Of a DNA stretch of 64,000 bases, positions 26,501 to 34,000 are shown in pieces. The DNA is taken from NCBI GenBank assembly GCA_903813345.2, contig CAIIXF020000005.1, positions 28,587,375-28,651,374 on the forward strand. Reading direction: 5' to 3'. The DNA is from Owenia fusiformis. Its lineage: Eukaryota; Annelida; Polychaeta; Sabellida; Oweniidae. The first letter of the stretch is position 1, and each line of letters opens with the position of its first letter. The notes beneath the pieces are model-generated. The model ran no database searches, was not told where the DNA came from, and saw only the letters and a program-made list of their open reading frames with translations. Made by a program: the position numbers and the translations under genes.

Positions 26501-27519
26501 CACAATATTTAAGGATGTTGATGAATTAAACATCCTTGATAATTGTGCAAATTGTTTTCATATAGCCTATTTTGATTATATAAAAATTGCCCCTTTCGTA
26601 AATATTGAAATTGCCCTTCATTAGAAAAACTTTACATTTACTAATGACTCTACATACAGTTGGGGACATAAATAAATGACAGGTGGATTTGCTGAAGTGA
26701 GGATTTCCCATGTTAAAAATAAGAGAATTTACAAGAGGCCAAACATCAGTGGATGAGATTATACAAAATGTAAAATATACAAATTTTAAGGGATATATAT
26801 CTAGACAATATTGGAAATTATGGGCTTTCAGACTACCATAATTAGGAAATGGTGATCGAAAATCGACCTGTCATTTATTTTTGTCCCCAACTGTAAGTTA
26901 ATTTCTCACTTTGGAGCTTCAAATCATATGCCAGAAGGTGCAAAATGAAACCAAAGACCTAACCTAGTTTAACCCTTTGCTCCCCATTTCACTTTATGGA
27001 GAAACAAAACTTCAGATATACACAAATAATACAATTCATGTATTTACCAACAAATAACCTTTCACTTATTCATTCCTATGTTAGTAGTTAAGTTCGGGTA
27101 AAACTCAAGAATGTATTTTAAATAGTCCAGATCCATTGATCTCAGCATCCCTTTTGTTTGCTAGGCCAGGATTCAAGGGAATTGATGGAGAGCCATTTTA
27201 GGCAAAATATTGAGGTCAATGAGGTTTACAAAACTGAAATTTTCTAATACAAATATACCATCGTTTTCAACAATCTTTATGCCATAGTGTTCGTAATTGA
27301 GTGTGTAATGCAAGGGTGTGTATATTAGGGCTGATCTGTGTAAAGTAATGGACAAAAACTTACCAGTAAGTCGGCATTTGACGTGTCCTTATGAGATACG
27401 GCACGTACAATTCCTGACCGCCATTCCCATTCGGATATCTTGCCCAATTTCAGCTTTCCAGAGTTGGCGACGGCCAAAAACCGCTTCCCAACTATCTCCT
27501 CTCTATACTTCAACGCCAT
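2371..27519 (-). CDS. KDM3: KDM3/JMJD1-type histone H3K9 demethylase, N-terminal part (2 exons, 3' end beyond window)
   Basis: Partial gene on the minus strand; coding exons are 27519..27364 and 2529..2371. Joined in phase 0 they encode 105 residues that align with the extreme N-terminus of KDM3A/KDM3B. Visible landmarks are VGKRFL (residues 10-15), SEWEWRSGIVRAVSHKD (29-45), VMVEYDNQEW (53-62) and FLVERTLVFAP (about 78-88). Human KDM3A has the same order: VGRRFL, EWPWLSG, IRAVSH, VEFD, FLVEHNLVLA. Family members remove mono- and dimethyl groups from H3K9 in the nucleus, using Fe(II) and 2-oxoglutarate. The catalytic JmjC domain and the C6 zinc finger lie far downstream and are not in this window, so activity cannot be judged. 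The gene is divergent from the REEP gene starting at 27980. The family call rests on N-terminal similarity recalled from memory, with no search run. Confidence 0.85.
2738..3003. repeat. Inverted-repeat element ending TGAGACC/GGTCTCA
   Basis: The left end TGAGACCCCTCCCCATACAG and the reverse complement of the right end (TGAGACCTCCCATGTGGGG) are similar, and both continue into a GTTGGGAATT-like stretch. The interior consists of degenerate units of the form AATTCCCTACCCTGAGACC. The open frame across it is a by-product of these units. No clear target-site duplication is seen. Confidence 0.5.
4513..4695 (-). repeat. Dispersed CAGTGATC-family repeat, copy 1
   Basis: Reverse-orientation relative of 9414..9619. 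Shared blocks include GATCTCCCCAGCATTAAAGC, AAGTGGGCATAGCACC, GCACCCACTTGAAAATGAG and CATATTTTGACCAATTT. Confidence 0.6.
9414..9619 (+). repeat. Dispersed CAGTGATC-family repeat, copy 2 (most complete)
   Basis: Starts CAGTGATCTCCCCAA and ends TAGGTTGATCACTG, giving short terminal inverted repeats of hAT style. The interior carries CAAGTGGGTGCAAATGG and AGGTGGGTGCTGCGCCCAC. The flanking 8-mers do not match, so no target duplication survives. Degraded relatives are at 4513..4695, about 15960..16114 and about 18880..18995. Confidence 0.6.
10398..11072. repeat. Pair of related hairpin-like repeats (10398..10470 and 11001..11072)
   Basis: Both copies begin ACCATCCTTC, continue TTCAAAGGACTTCAT and end AAATACCCTTG followed by CAAGGAT. 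The ends CCATCCTT and AAGGATGG are inverted in the first copy. They lie about 600 bp apart in the same orientation. Confidence 0.5.
10863..10942 (+). repeat. 80-bp dispersed motif, copy 1
   Basis: First half ATTCTGATACTCAT plus TCTTTCTATTTCAC; second half GGCTGAGGAGAAATGAGATG, then TCACGGTTTATCATGATG. The same two-part order recurs at 12570..12652, 17082..17153, 21305..21383, about 21421..21480 and about 21735..21784, plus an inverted fragment at 20688..20715. Confidence 0.65.
12570..12652 (+). repeat. 80-bp dispersed motif, copy 2
   Basis: ATTCTGACACTCATATAGCA, CTCTCTGTTTCACC, then GGCTGAGAAGAAATGAGATG followed by TCATGGTTTATCATGAT. Confidence 0.65.
13674..14242. mobile_element. Non-autonomous hAT element (MITE) with 8-bp target duplication
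   Basis: A 569-bp element flanked by a perfect 8-bp direct repeat CCTCTAAT (13666..13673 and 14243..14250). The ends are TAGGGCTGTGCCGG and its near-inverse GGCACGGCCCTA, the hAT-type arrangement. Subterminal DNA is filled with GGTTCGGA/CGGAACCGG-type motifs in both orientations, as expected for transposase-binding repeats. The interior is GC-richer than its surroundings. It contains a TGCGCATGCG palindrome and short open frames but no recognisable transposase, so it is probably an internally deleted derivative. The intact duplication suggests it is not very old. Confidence 0.9.
15960..16114 (+). repeat. Dispersed CAGTGATC-family repeat, copy 3 (degraded)
   Basis: Same orientation as 9414..9619: GACCAAACTTGGAAAAATAT, TTTTTCATGA, AAAATCTCATGTAGATG and a final TGAGAAGATCACTA. 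Confidence 0.5.
17082..17153 (+). repeat. 80-bp dispersed motif, copy 3
   Basis: ATTCTGATACTCATAGTATC, TTTCTGTTTCA, then directly GGCTGAGAAGAAATGAGATG and TCATGGTTTATCACGATG. Confidence 0.65.
18880..18995 (-). repeat. Dispersed CAGTGATC-family repeat, copy 4 (partial)
   Basis: Matches the middle of the family in reverse: CCCATTTGCACTTATTTTT, GAGAAATTGGCATATTTTGA and GCACCCATTTCAAAGT. Neither terminus is preserved. Confidence 0.45.
19476..19615. mobile_element. Short MITE, PIF/Harbinger-like, TTA target duplication
   Basis: 140 bp, near-palindromic. It is bounded by TGCCTGGGTCACATATGC and the inverse of its end (TGCCTTGGTCACATTTGC), with TTA on both sides (19473..19475 and 19616..19618). The stem contains GGCCGGCGCCGAGCTGATTG opposite CAATCGGCTGGGCGC. 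A 3-bp TTA/TAA duplication is typical of PIF/Harbinger. A second copy begins at 63914. Confidence 0.75.
19789..20673 (+). repeat. 35-bp tandem satellite, about 25 units
   Basis: Consensus unit of 35 bp: ACCATGTAAGATGTACTATG followed by CAACCATAATATTCT. Most units differ by 0-3 substitutions. Two units near the right end carry small insertions: about 20588..20600 (an ATTAAT-type extension) and about 20619..20626 (GTTTGCA-type). Reading frames across it are artefacts of repeat periodicity. Confidence 0.95.
21305..21784 (+). repeat. 80-bp dispersed motif, copies 4-6 clustered
   Basis: Three copies lie within 480 bp. 21305..21383 is diverged but has both halves (ATTCTGACACTGG ... GAGAAGAAATGACATG ... 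TTATCATGATG). 21421..21480 has the first half and a broken second half. 21735..21784 has only the second half (GGCTGAGAAGATTTGAGATG, then GCATGGTTTATCATGATG). Confidence 0.55.
22181..22481. mobile_element. TTAA-flanked MITE (piggyBac-like), intact copy
   Basis: 301 bp including TTAA at both ends (22181..22184 and 22478..22481). The terminal repeats CCTCTTGAATACCCAG and the inverse CCTCTTGAATCCCAGG match closely. A TTAA duplication and short terminal repeats are characteristic of piggyBac-type transposition. There is no transposase. The interior has a doubled GTGACGGATATATCCGTCAC palindrome at about 22202..22221. A second, interrupted copy lies at 49887..50724. Confidence 0.8.
23643..23735 (+). 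repeat. Dispersed repeat fragment (GGCCCGTAGCCAGC type)
   Basis: CAGGCCCGTAGCCAGCTTTT followed by GGGTTCAC, CACATTCGACAAATTTGGCC. A related fragment lies at about 1850..1990. This is a truncated interspersed repeat with no coding capacity. Confidence 0.5.
26657..26893. mobile_element. Tc1/mariner-type MITE with TA duplication
   Basis: 237 bp between TA dinucleotides (26655..26656 and 26894..26895). The terminal inverted repeats are about 34 bp with 2-3 mismatches, CAGTTGGGGACATAAATAAA against CAGTTGGGGACAAAAATAAA, continuing TGACAGGT. There is no coding capacity. Confidence 0.85.
27364..27519 (-). CDS. KDM3: KDM3 coding exon 1
   Basis: 156 nt, 52 codons, from ATG at 27519 (CAT at 27517..27519 on plus) to a perfect GTAAGT donor (ACTTAC at 27358..27363 on plus). 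Residues 1-52 run from MALKYREEIVGKRFL to KDTSNADLL. An in-frame ATG at 27558 would add 13 residues (MNFCHFIDNGYCI). They do not look like the family and read as untranslated leader, so the inner ATG, placed as in KDM3A, is preferred. The exon ends in phase 0. Confidence 0.85.
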
Positions 27520-27858
27520 TATACAATATCCATTGTCGATAAAATGACAAAAATTCACAAATTACATGAAAATGAAATCCGGAAAATTTCTCCTGTCTGC
27601 CTGTAGCGACGCGGATGAATTTACAAGGTGCGCGTAAGGGTCGAAAGGTCAATAGGTGGGTAATAACATTACGCCAGTATTGAAAAGAATATAATTCCCT
27701 TTCAATGTTGCACACTTTTGCATAAATTAATGAAACAAATTAATTTGTTGAAACATGTTTTGTGATATATGATACCTTGAGATAATATTTCAAATATTTA
27801 AGGAGTTTGAGACAGAGAAATATTAGATTTTGATTTTTTGTTTTTGATCACATGACAG

Positions 27859-27866
27859 TGACGTCA
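27859..27866. promoter_or_regulatory. Palindromic cAMP response element
   Basis: Exact TGACGTCA, 114 bp upstream of the REEP start codon and 340 bp upstream of the KDM3 start codon. Candidate CREB/ATF binding site; being symmetric, it could serve both genes. Confidence 0.55.
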
Positions 27867-27875
27867 TGTTCAAGT

Positions 27876-27905
27876 ATGGCTGCCAAAAGTAACGACTTGG
27901 AATGA
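27876..27905 (+). other. Upstream ORF in the putative REEP leader
   Basis: ATG at 27876 opens a nine-residue frame (MAAKSNDLE) closed by TGA at 27903..27905, ending 74 bp before the REEP ATG. If transcription starts upstream of 27876, it could damp translation. The ATG is also part of the YY1-like motif, so the two readings are alternatives. Confidence 0.3.
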
Positions 27906-27979
27906 AGAGCCTGATATTTACCAAATAACTAGCTTGTAAGGAATATCTAGATGTCTAGACATAAGATTTTATAGAAAAA

Positions 27980-28011
27980 ATGGTGTCTGCTATCATATCA
28001 CGCGTAGTTAT
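27980..28011 (+). CDS. REEP: REEP coding exon 1
   Basis: 32 nt from ATG at 27980 to a GTAAGT donor at 28012. It encodes [10 protein letters not shown] plus two bases of an isoleucine codon completed by the first base of exon 2. Human REEP1-4 start MVSW(I/M)ISRxVV and have the same very short first coding exon with the same split, so placement is confident although intron 1 is 15.4 kb. Position 4 is alanine where vertebrates have tryptophan. Confidence 0.9.
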
Positions 28012-31000
28012 GTAAGTATAATGAACGTTTTTATCATTTACAGACGTTTTGTTCTTCCTAAAATTTTTGCCTTGTTTTCTTTTCTCGTCAAAATTGTCCC
28101 TCACTGGCAATCAAAACACTGAAAAGTAAAGAGGAAATATAAAACATGAACCATAAAATTCATGTTTCTAAAAGCTTTGCCATTGGACGCAAAGTCCTGT
28201 GTTTTCATTATAATAAAATTGATAGACTCGGAAAAAGATCTTACCTTCAGTCTTTCATTTGGTCAAAATCCGCTACACTCTGTTAAGCATGATAAAAGCA
28301 CAGTCAGCACTATCAATGGTATACTTTACCTTTAGTAATAGAAGAGAGAAGTTCAAAAGCTGTTTGTCACGATATTTACCGATCCGTCCACTCTCTCCAA
28401 TACGCATGCGCAGCCCGATGTAAAAAATAAGGCAGTGACTGGAGAGCCTAAAATTTTAGGCTCTTTAGCATTTTGGTAACCCATTTGGCTAAAGAGCCTT
28501 AAATTTTAAGGTTCTTTGGCATTTCGGCTAGAAAGCCTTAAATAGGGTCTTTAGCATTTTGATTGCCAATTTTGCTAGAGAGCCAGCCTTAAAGAAATTC
28601 TAAGTGACGGAAATGACAAAATATTGCTTCTGTGACGAGATCAAACGATTTTGACATATTTTTACTCAACCTGTTTTGTAATTTAACAACCAACACAAAT
28701 TAACATACTATATTTAAGCAGATACCGGAGATATTCATAAAAATATATTTTTTGATCGATAAACTCACAGATTATTAAACCGGAAGTGTCTTCTCTGAGG
28801 TCCGCGAAGAAAACGAAGAAGGAAACATACAACGATTTTATTCATTTCACTTTTGCAGTGGATTTGATGTTAAATGCTTCTAAATGATCCTTGAATGCTT
28901 ACTTTGACTTCCTATAAGAACTGTTTTGACTTCCCCACTTCATAAAAAGAACATTATCACTTTTTACTCGACTCGTAAATTTACTTCCGGTCTACCGAAA
29001 AAAAGTTCTTAGAACCTTTTCAATCTGTCAATCCTCAGTTTAAATTTGGCTTTTTAAAGGTTCAGTAACCTTCGTGGTGCGGCAACTTGGAGCAGTCATA
29101 TACTTGTTCAATTTTACTAATCAGTAAAGATTTTGATGTTTAGAATAGGCCCTTGGGAGAATGGTGTTGAGGTCACATTTAGTGATGCCCAATTGGAGGC
29201 TAGCCTAAAAAAACGTTGATACAAATGAAGGACTTTTGAAGGGGAAGTTTTTGCAAAAAATTGAAAAAATATTTTGTGCCTCTTGTCATTTGAAAATCCT
29301 AAAAATCGGCATGGGAATCTAATAGGCAATAGATTTGGAAGTGTATTCTCTGATGTCCCCTGGCTGATGTCCCTACATTCCCGATAAACTGCATCATGAT
29401 GTGCTGTATCTAGAATTCAACAAGATCATTTTCTTCATCCCAAAGTCTCCTTCATACTTTTTGCCACCTTCAAATGGGATTCCCCGTATGCTGTAAGCTT
29501 GTGAATATAGTAAAGCCAATACAAGTGATTAATTTCATTAAACATGGATGGTTGAGCGTTGGAGCGAGCCCATGAATTTTTAAAAAATTGTGTACATAAT
29601 ATCCGGACCTCAGAGAACAAACTTCATAATGAAAAAAATTGTACCAACATGGAATCGAACCTGCGCCGTTGGAGTATTAGGCAAACGCCATAACCACAAA
29701 ACTAGAGTGTGTTTTCTTTTTGTAAGATCTATATTTCAATAATAAAACATATGTAAATAATATAATTATACATAGACCCAGTTACATTGTTTAATTTCTG
29801 TACAGTTTTTCATTTTTAAAATATGCATGTATACTTCCAGTTTTGTCTCTATTGAAAATTTGTATTTCCCTCCTGGTTATTAAAACTTCTTTATAATTCT
29901 TATACTTATTTATTCCTATAATTTGTTCAAAAGTGATATTATCAAAAAAATTCCATATATCCCTTATTTTTGTACACTCATAAAAATTATGTTTAACATT
30001 GTCAATTACATTACAATTTTAAAAAGAAATATCTCTAATTCTAAAACCATTTAAAATCTCATTACATGGATATACGTTGTGCAATGTTTTCCAATGAATA
30101 ATTAAGAGTTTGGTATCTACTTTGCACTTAAATGCTCTAATCCAAGTTGCACATGAAATATCCTTACCATTATACTGTAGAAACAATTTTCTTTTATCTG
30201 TACATATAATCCAAAATCTGATGCTTCATAACATATTATCTCTATACCATTTAAATATACTAGAGTGGCTTGTACATACATTACCTTTAAGGCTCTTTGG
30301 CCGAAGTGCTAAAGAACCTTAAAATGTAGGCTCTCCAGTCACTGCCTTATTTTTAACATTGCTGCACATGCGTATTGGAGGGAGTGGAGGGATCGAGTGT
30401 GAGTTTGGACCAACTTTTGCAAGTTTGACCAGGAAATCACCTTTCATTTGGTATGTTAGTAACCTTTTTGATCGTATTGGTATGTAAGAATCATATATAT
30501 GTCGAAATATAAGCATAAATGTCACAGTTTGAAGGATAAATGTCAGAATATTTACCGGAAGTGTTTATATTTCCAAAGAGCTTTCGGACTTTTCTCTTCT
30601 ATTACTAAAGGTAGATTGATGGTGATGACTTTGGATAAAAGGCAAGAAGTTTAGTTAGAAATAAAAGAGTTATCTAATGAATGGGACCCTTACATGGCTC
30701 CTAAAAGGTAGAAGACACTAAATGGTGTAACACTATAAGCTGAATTTTGTCCACATAGAGCATGTGCACAATACTAAAGACATGTAAAATTGAACTGTCA
30801 AAATAATAGAAATTACTCACCAGCTCGCCTCTACCGGAAGTTATGATACGTTATGGTGTAACTACGGTAATTAATTTTAAAATATTGAAAAAATCAACAA
30901 CATTCAATTTCTAGGGTGTACAACCATTTTCGAGCGAATTTGCCGATACAATAACAATATTTTTGAGTTGCCCTAGGCTATATATAAACTTCATCAATAC

Positions 31001-34000
31001 ACAGTATATTCAACATAGGTTTTGCTTCTCGATTTTTAAATATCACTATGCAAAGACAGGGACTCATTTTAGGTAAAATCATTGCTTCACCAATGAAAAT
31101 TAAAGGGAACGTTAGCTCACAAAATAAATAAATCCATTACAATGTTAAGTATATGATTTGAAAGATTGTCTGGATTATATGTGTGATCGATTGAAACAAA
31201 CATATTCATTTCAACTTGCAGACCTCCACTCTGGCTCATGTATAGGCCTAAGACGCCATATTGCCTTATGTATTGTACTGCCCATGCGTGCATACTTAAT
31301 GCGTGACGTCATATCGACAGAGATCAGCGATCAAGTTTGACTAAAAAATTAAAAGATCCACACTTAACAGCACAAAAATGATATCAATGATCGCCTATTT
31401 CATATCAAATAAGTGTAGGATGTAAGGTTTAACATTTTTCATGTTATTTAGTATTTACAGAAGCAGAGCTTGTAAAGAAACCAAGTTTTAAATTCCGATT
31501 TTGACTGTTGACAAAAATAAAGAAAAGAGAGAAAGAGGCGACTTGTTAGAAACAATGACATGAAATTGTGAATAAAAAAGATATTATTGTGGGTTTTATT
31601 TTTTGAGAGTTCATCAAATACACTCATGTGTATTAATTTAAATATGTATTGTAATACCTCTCAGTTCTACCAAGGATTATAAAAACTGATCGAAATGGCT
31701 TCGTTTTTAAAGTATAAAAAACACTACCCTACCCGGAAGAAGAATAACATGTATATTGAAACCATGTGTAAACTGTAAATCACGTGAATTGGCTGATGCA
31801 ATCAGGATGTGACTAGTACAAAGTAACTATGATGCAATCAGGATATGACTTGTGCAAAATAATTGGCTTCACCTAGAATTCGCGATCTTTGCTCTTTAGC
31901 ATAACATGAAGACATGTTTTGTGTTTAAGTAGCTAGATTCAAATACAAACTAAATGAATAAAACATAAACAAACCATCATTTGTTCCAATCATGGCGAAC
32001 ATTCAAGGAAATATGTGTAACTGAATGTAAATCAACAGCGGAGCTCTTCAATTATGAGGTGAGAAAAATGTAAAAATAAAAACAAAAATAAATCTCACAG
32101 AATAGAGCTATTTATACGATTCTAAGTACATTTTAAGTGCTCCATACATTAATGTAAGTATAAAAGCCATTAACCTCAACTGGGAAGCACTTTCCAACTA
32201 TTTTTACGGCTTAAATTGTAAGAAAATGGCACTTATCTCAAAAAATGGAAATTTGAAAGAAGCTCAATTTTTGTGAAGATGAAGTTTATATATATCTGTA
32301 TATGGGGGTGCGAATATGTATAGTCATAGTATGGGCTAATTCGCTTAAAAATGGCGATATATACCTCAGAACTTGTATTTTGTGATTTTTTCAATATTTT
32401 AAAATTAATTACCGTAGTTACACCATAACGTATCATAACTTCCGGAAGAGGCGAGCTGGTAAGTATATTTCAGTTCTTTTGACAGTTCAATTTTACATGT
32501 CTTTAGTATTGTGCACATGCTCTATGTGGACAAAATTCAGCTTATAGTGTTACATCATTTAGTGTCTTCTACCTTTTAGGAGCTATGTAAGGGTCCCATT
32601 CATGAGATAACTCTTTTATTTCTAACTAAACTTCTTGCCTTTTATCATGCTTAACAGAGTGTAAATAAATGAAGGATATTCTATTTCTAGAGCTCTGATC
32701 ATTTGTCGGAATCGTCGATGGCGATCGAAATGTCACTTCGACATCGACATAAGCGTCCAAGGTCGACATAGAACGACATAGAAATAATACGATGATAAAC
32801 AAAGAACATACCTTAATTTCCCAACATACTTTTATCACTCTTGTTGAGATAATGGTTGCATTATCTAACAGAATTAACAGCGAATTTAAATATTGTTTTT
32901 CCCCCATTTTTCATATTCTTGTTTCACGTCTCGTTTTCGATCTCGAGAAGTCGTCTGTAGGTCGATGTCGTTCTGATTGTCACGGTAAGTCATTTTATTC
33001 AATTTCGTTGATATTCTTACAAAGTTTTTACTAGAATTGCAATCCGTGTTAAAGATTACTCCCCAGAGATATTTTATTTCGAAACTTCAAACACAACTAA
33101 GGCCTTGCATGGCTACTGGGCTATTCGAAGTGCTGCAACGGGACAAGCCGGATCCACCGGAAGTGTAAGTAGCAGAACAATAACAATGGAGGTTCGTTTG
33201 TTTATTTACTTCTCGATCTCTAACATACATAAGTATATGCATATTAATCTATAATATCAATATACAGTACATGCGAGGGGTCGGGATAGACAATGTATGC
33301 TCATTTTTTACCGGAAGTAAAATCTAAGTTAACTATTTTTGATTTTTTCTTTGCCGATTTTTGCCGGGAGATACCGTCGTCGACCTTGGGCTTCGACATG
33401 TCGACATCAGATTCCATTTCGACCAGAGCTCTATCTATTTCTAAACAATATTTTCTTTTGGCCATGATTGTTGATCGCGCATGTGTTTTAATAATTTCAA
33501 CTATACAAATTACTGGATTTGTTGCGCATAAAACGGAACTAATAAATGGAACCTCAGAGATTGCGCCTCGTGCAAATTGCTTTGAAATACGAAAAGAAAA
33601 TGCTTATTAATCGTCGAATATTAGTTATCTCTTTCAACTGAAGGTACCTTATCATTAAGCGACCTTCTAGATGTTTGTAGAACGCTGATTTAGGCCGATA
33701 TTACTTTTCATCAATTTTTTCGTTCGGTGTTAAACTGTGACTTTGAATTACCGGGAACCTTTTTTCACCGGAACCACTTTGAGGGGGGATTGCTTTTTGA
33801 AAATCAATCCGTCCCAGGGACACACTCTTGGACAAACCTACTGAAAGCACTGCATTCTACTGAAAGCACTGCATTCTTCACAAGTCTTGACAAGAATTCA
33901 ACAGAAAAAGTAAAGTTGTAGGGGAGATCCGTCGAACTTCGACGTATGGGATTACTTTATCATGGGGCTACTCGACCATGGGTCTACTTCGACAGTTGTC

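Larger units (their letters stand above)
2530..27363 (-). other. KDM3 intron 1 (about 24.8 kb)
   Basis: A single long first intron between two exons that join in phase 0. No nested gene was found. The contents are repeats: an inverted-repeat element at 2738..3003, a four-copy CAGTGATC-type family, an 80-bp dispersed motif (10.8-21.8 kb), a hAT MITE, a Harbinger-like MITE, a 35-bp satellite, a TTAA MITE and a TA MITE. The remainder is unstructured AT-rich sequence, including all of about 5.0-9.4 kb and 23.8-26.6 kb. Confidence 0.75.
27520..27979. promoter_or_regulatory. Shared divergent promoter between KDM3 (-) and REEP (+)
   Basis: 460 bp separate the two inferred start codons. It contains a full palindromic CRE, TGACGTCA at 27859..27866, a YY1-like AAGTATGGCTGCC at 27873..27885, and an ETS-like CCGGAA at 27579..27584. 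CpGs cluster around 27605..27650 (GCGACGCGGATG, GTGCGCGTAAGG). No TATA box stands out in a useful position. The distance and motif types fit a bidirectional housekeeping-style promoter. Transcription starts are not known. Confidence 0.65.
28255..30650. repeat. Foldback pair A: inverted arms about 28290..28560 and 30285..30650
   Basis: The left arm read in reverse (AGGCTCTCCAGTCACTGCCT, then GCGCATGCGTATTGGAG, GAGTGGACGGATCG, CTCTTCTATTACTAAAGGTA) matches the right arm read forward (AGGCTCTCCAGTCACTGCCT, GCACATGCGTATTGGAG, GAGTGGAGGGATCG, CTCTTCTATTACTAAAGGTA). The left arm also holds short perfect palindromes such as GAGCCTAAAATTTTAGGCTC at 28445..28464. A LINE fragment and a tRNA-headed repeat lie between the arms. 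Confidence 0.75.

Noticed and set aside
27325-27558. KDM3 start at 27558
   Set aside because: The extra 13 residues are unlike the family. The ATG at 27519 gives the expected spacing to the VGKRFL motif.
29641-29716. Functional tRNA gene on the minus strand
   Set aside because: B-box is good but the acceptor stem does not pair and the anticodon arm is imperfect; a tRNA-derived repeat is more likely.
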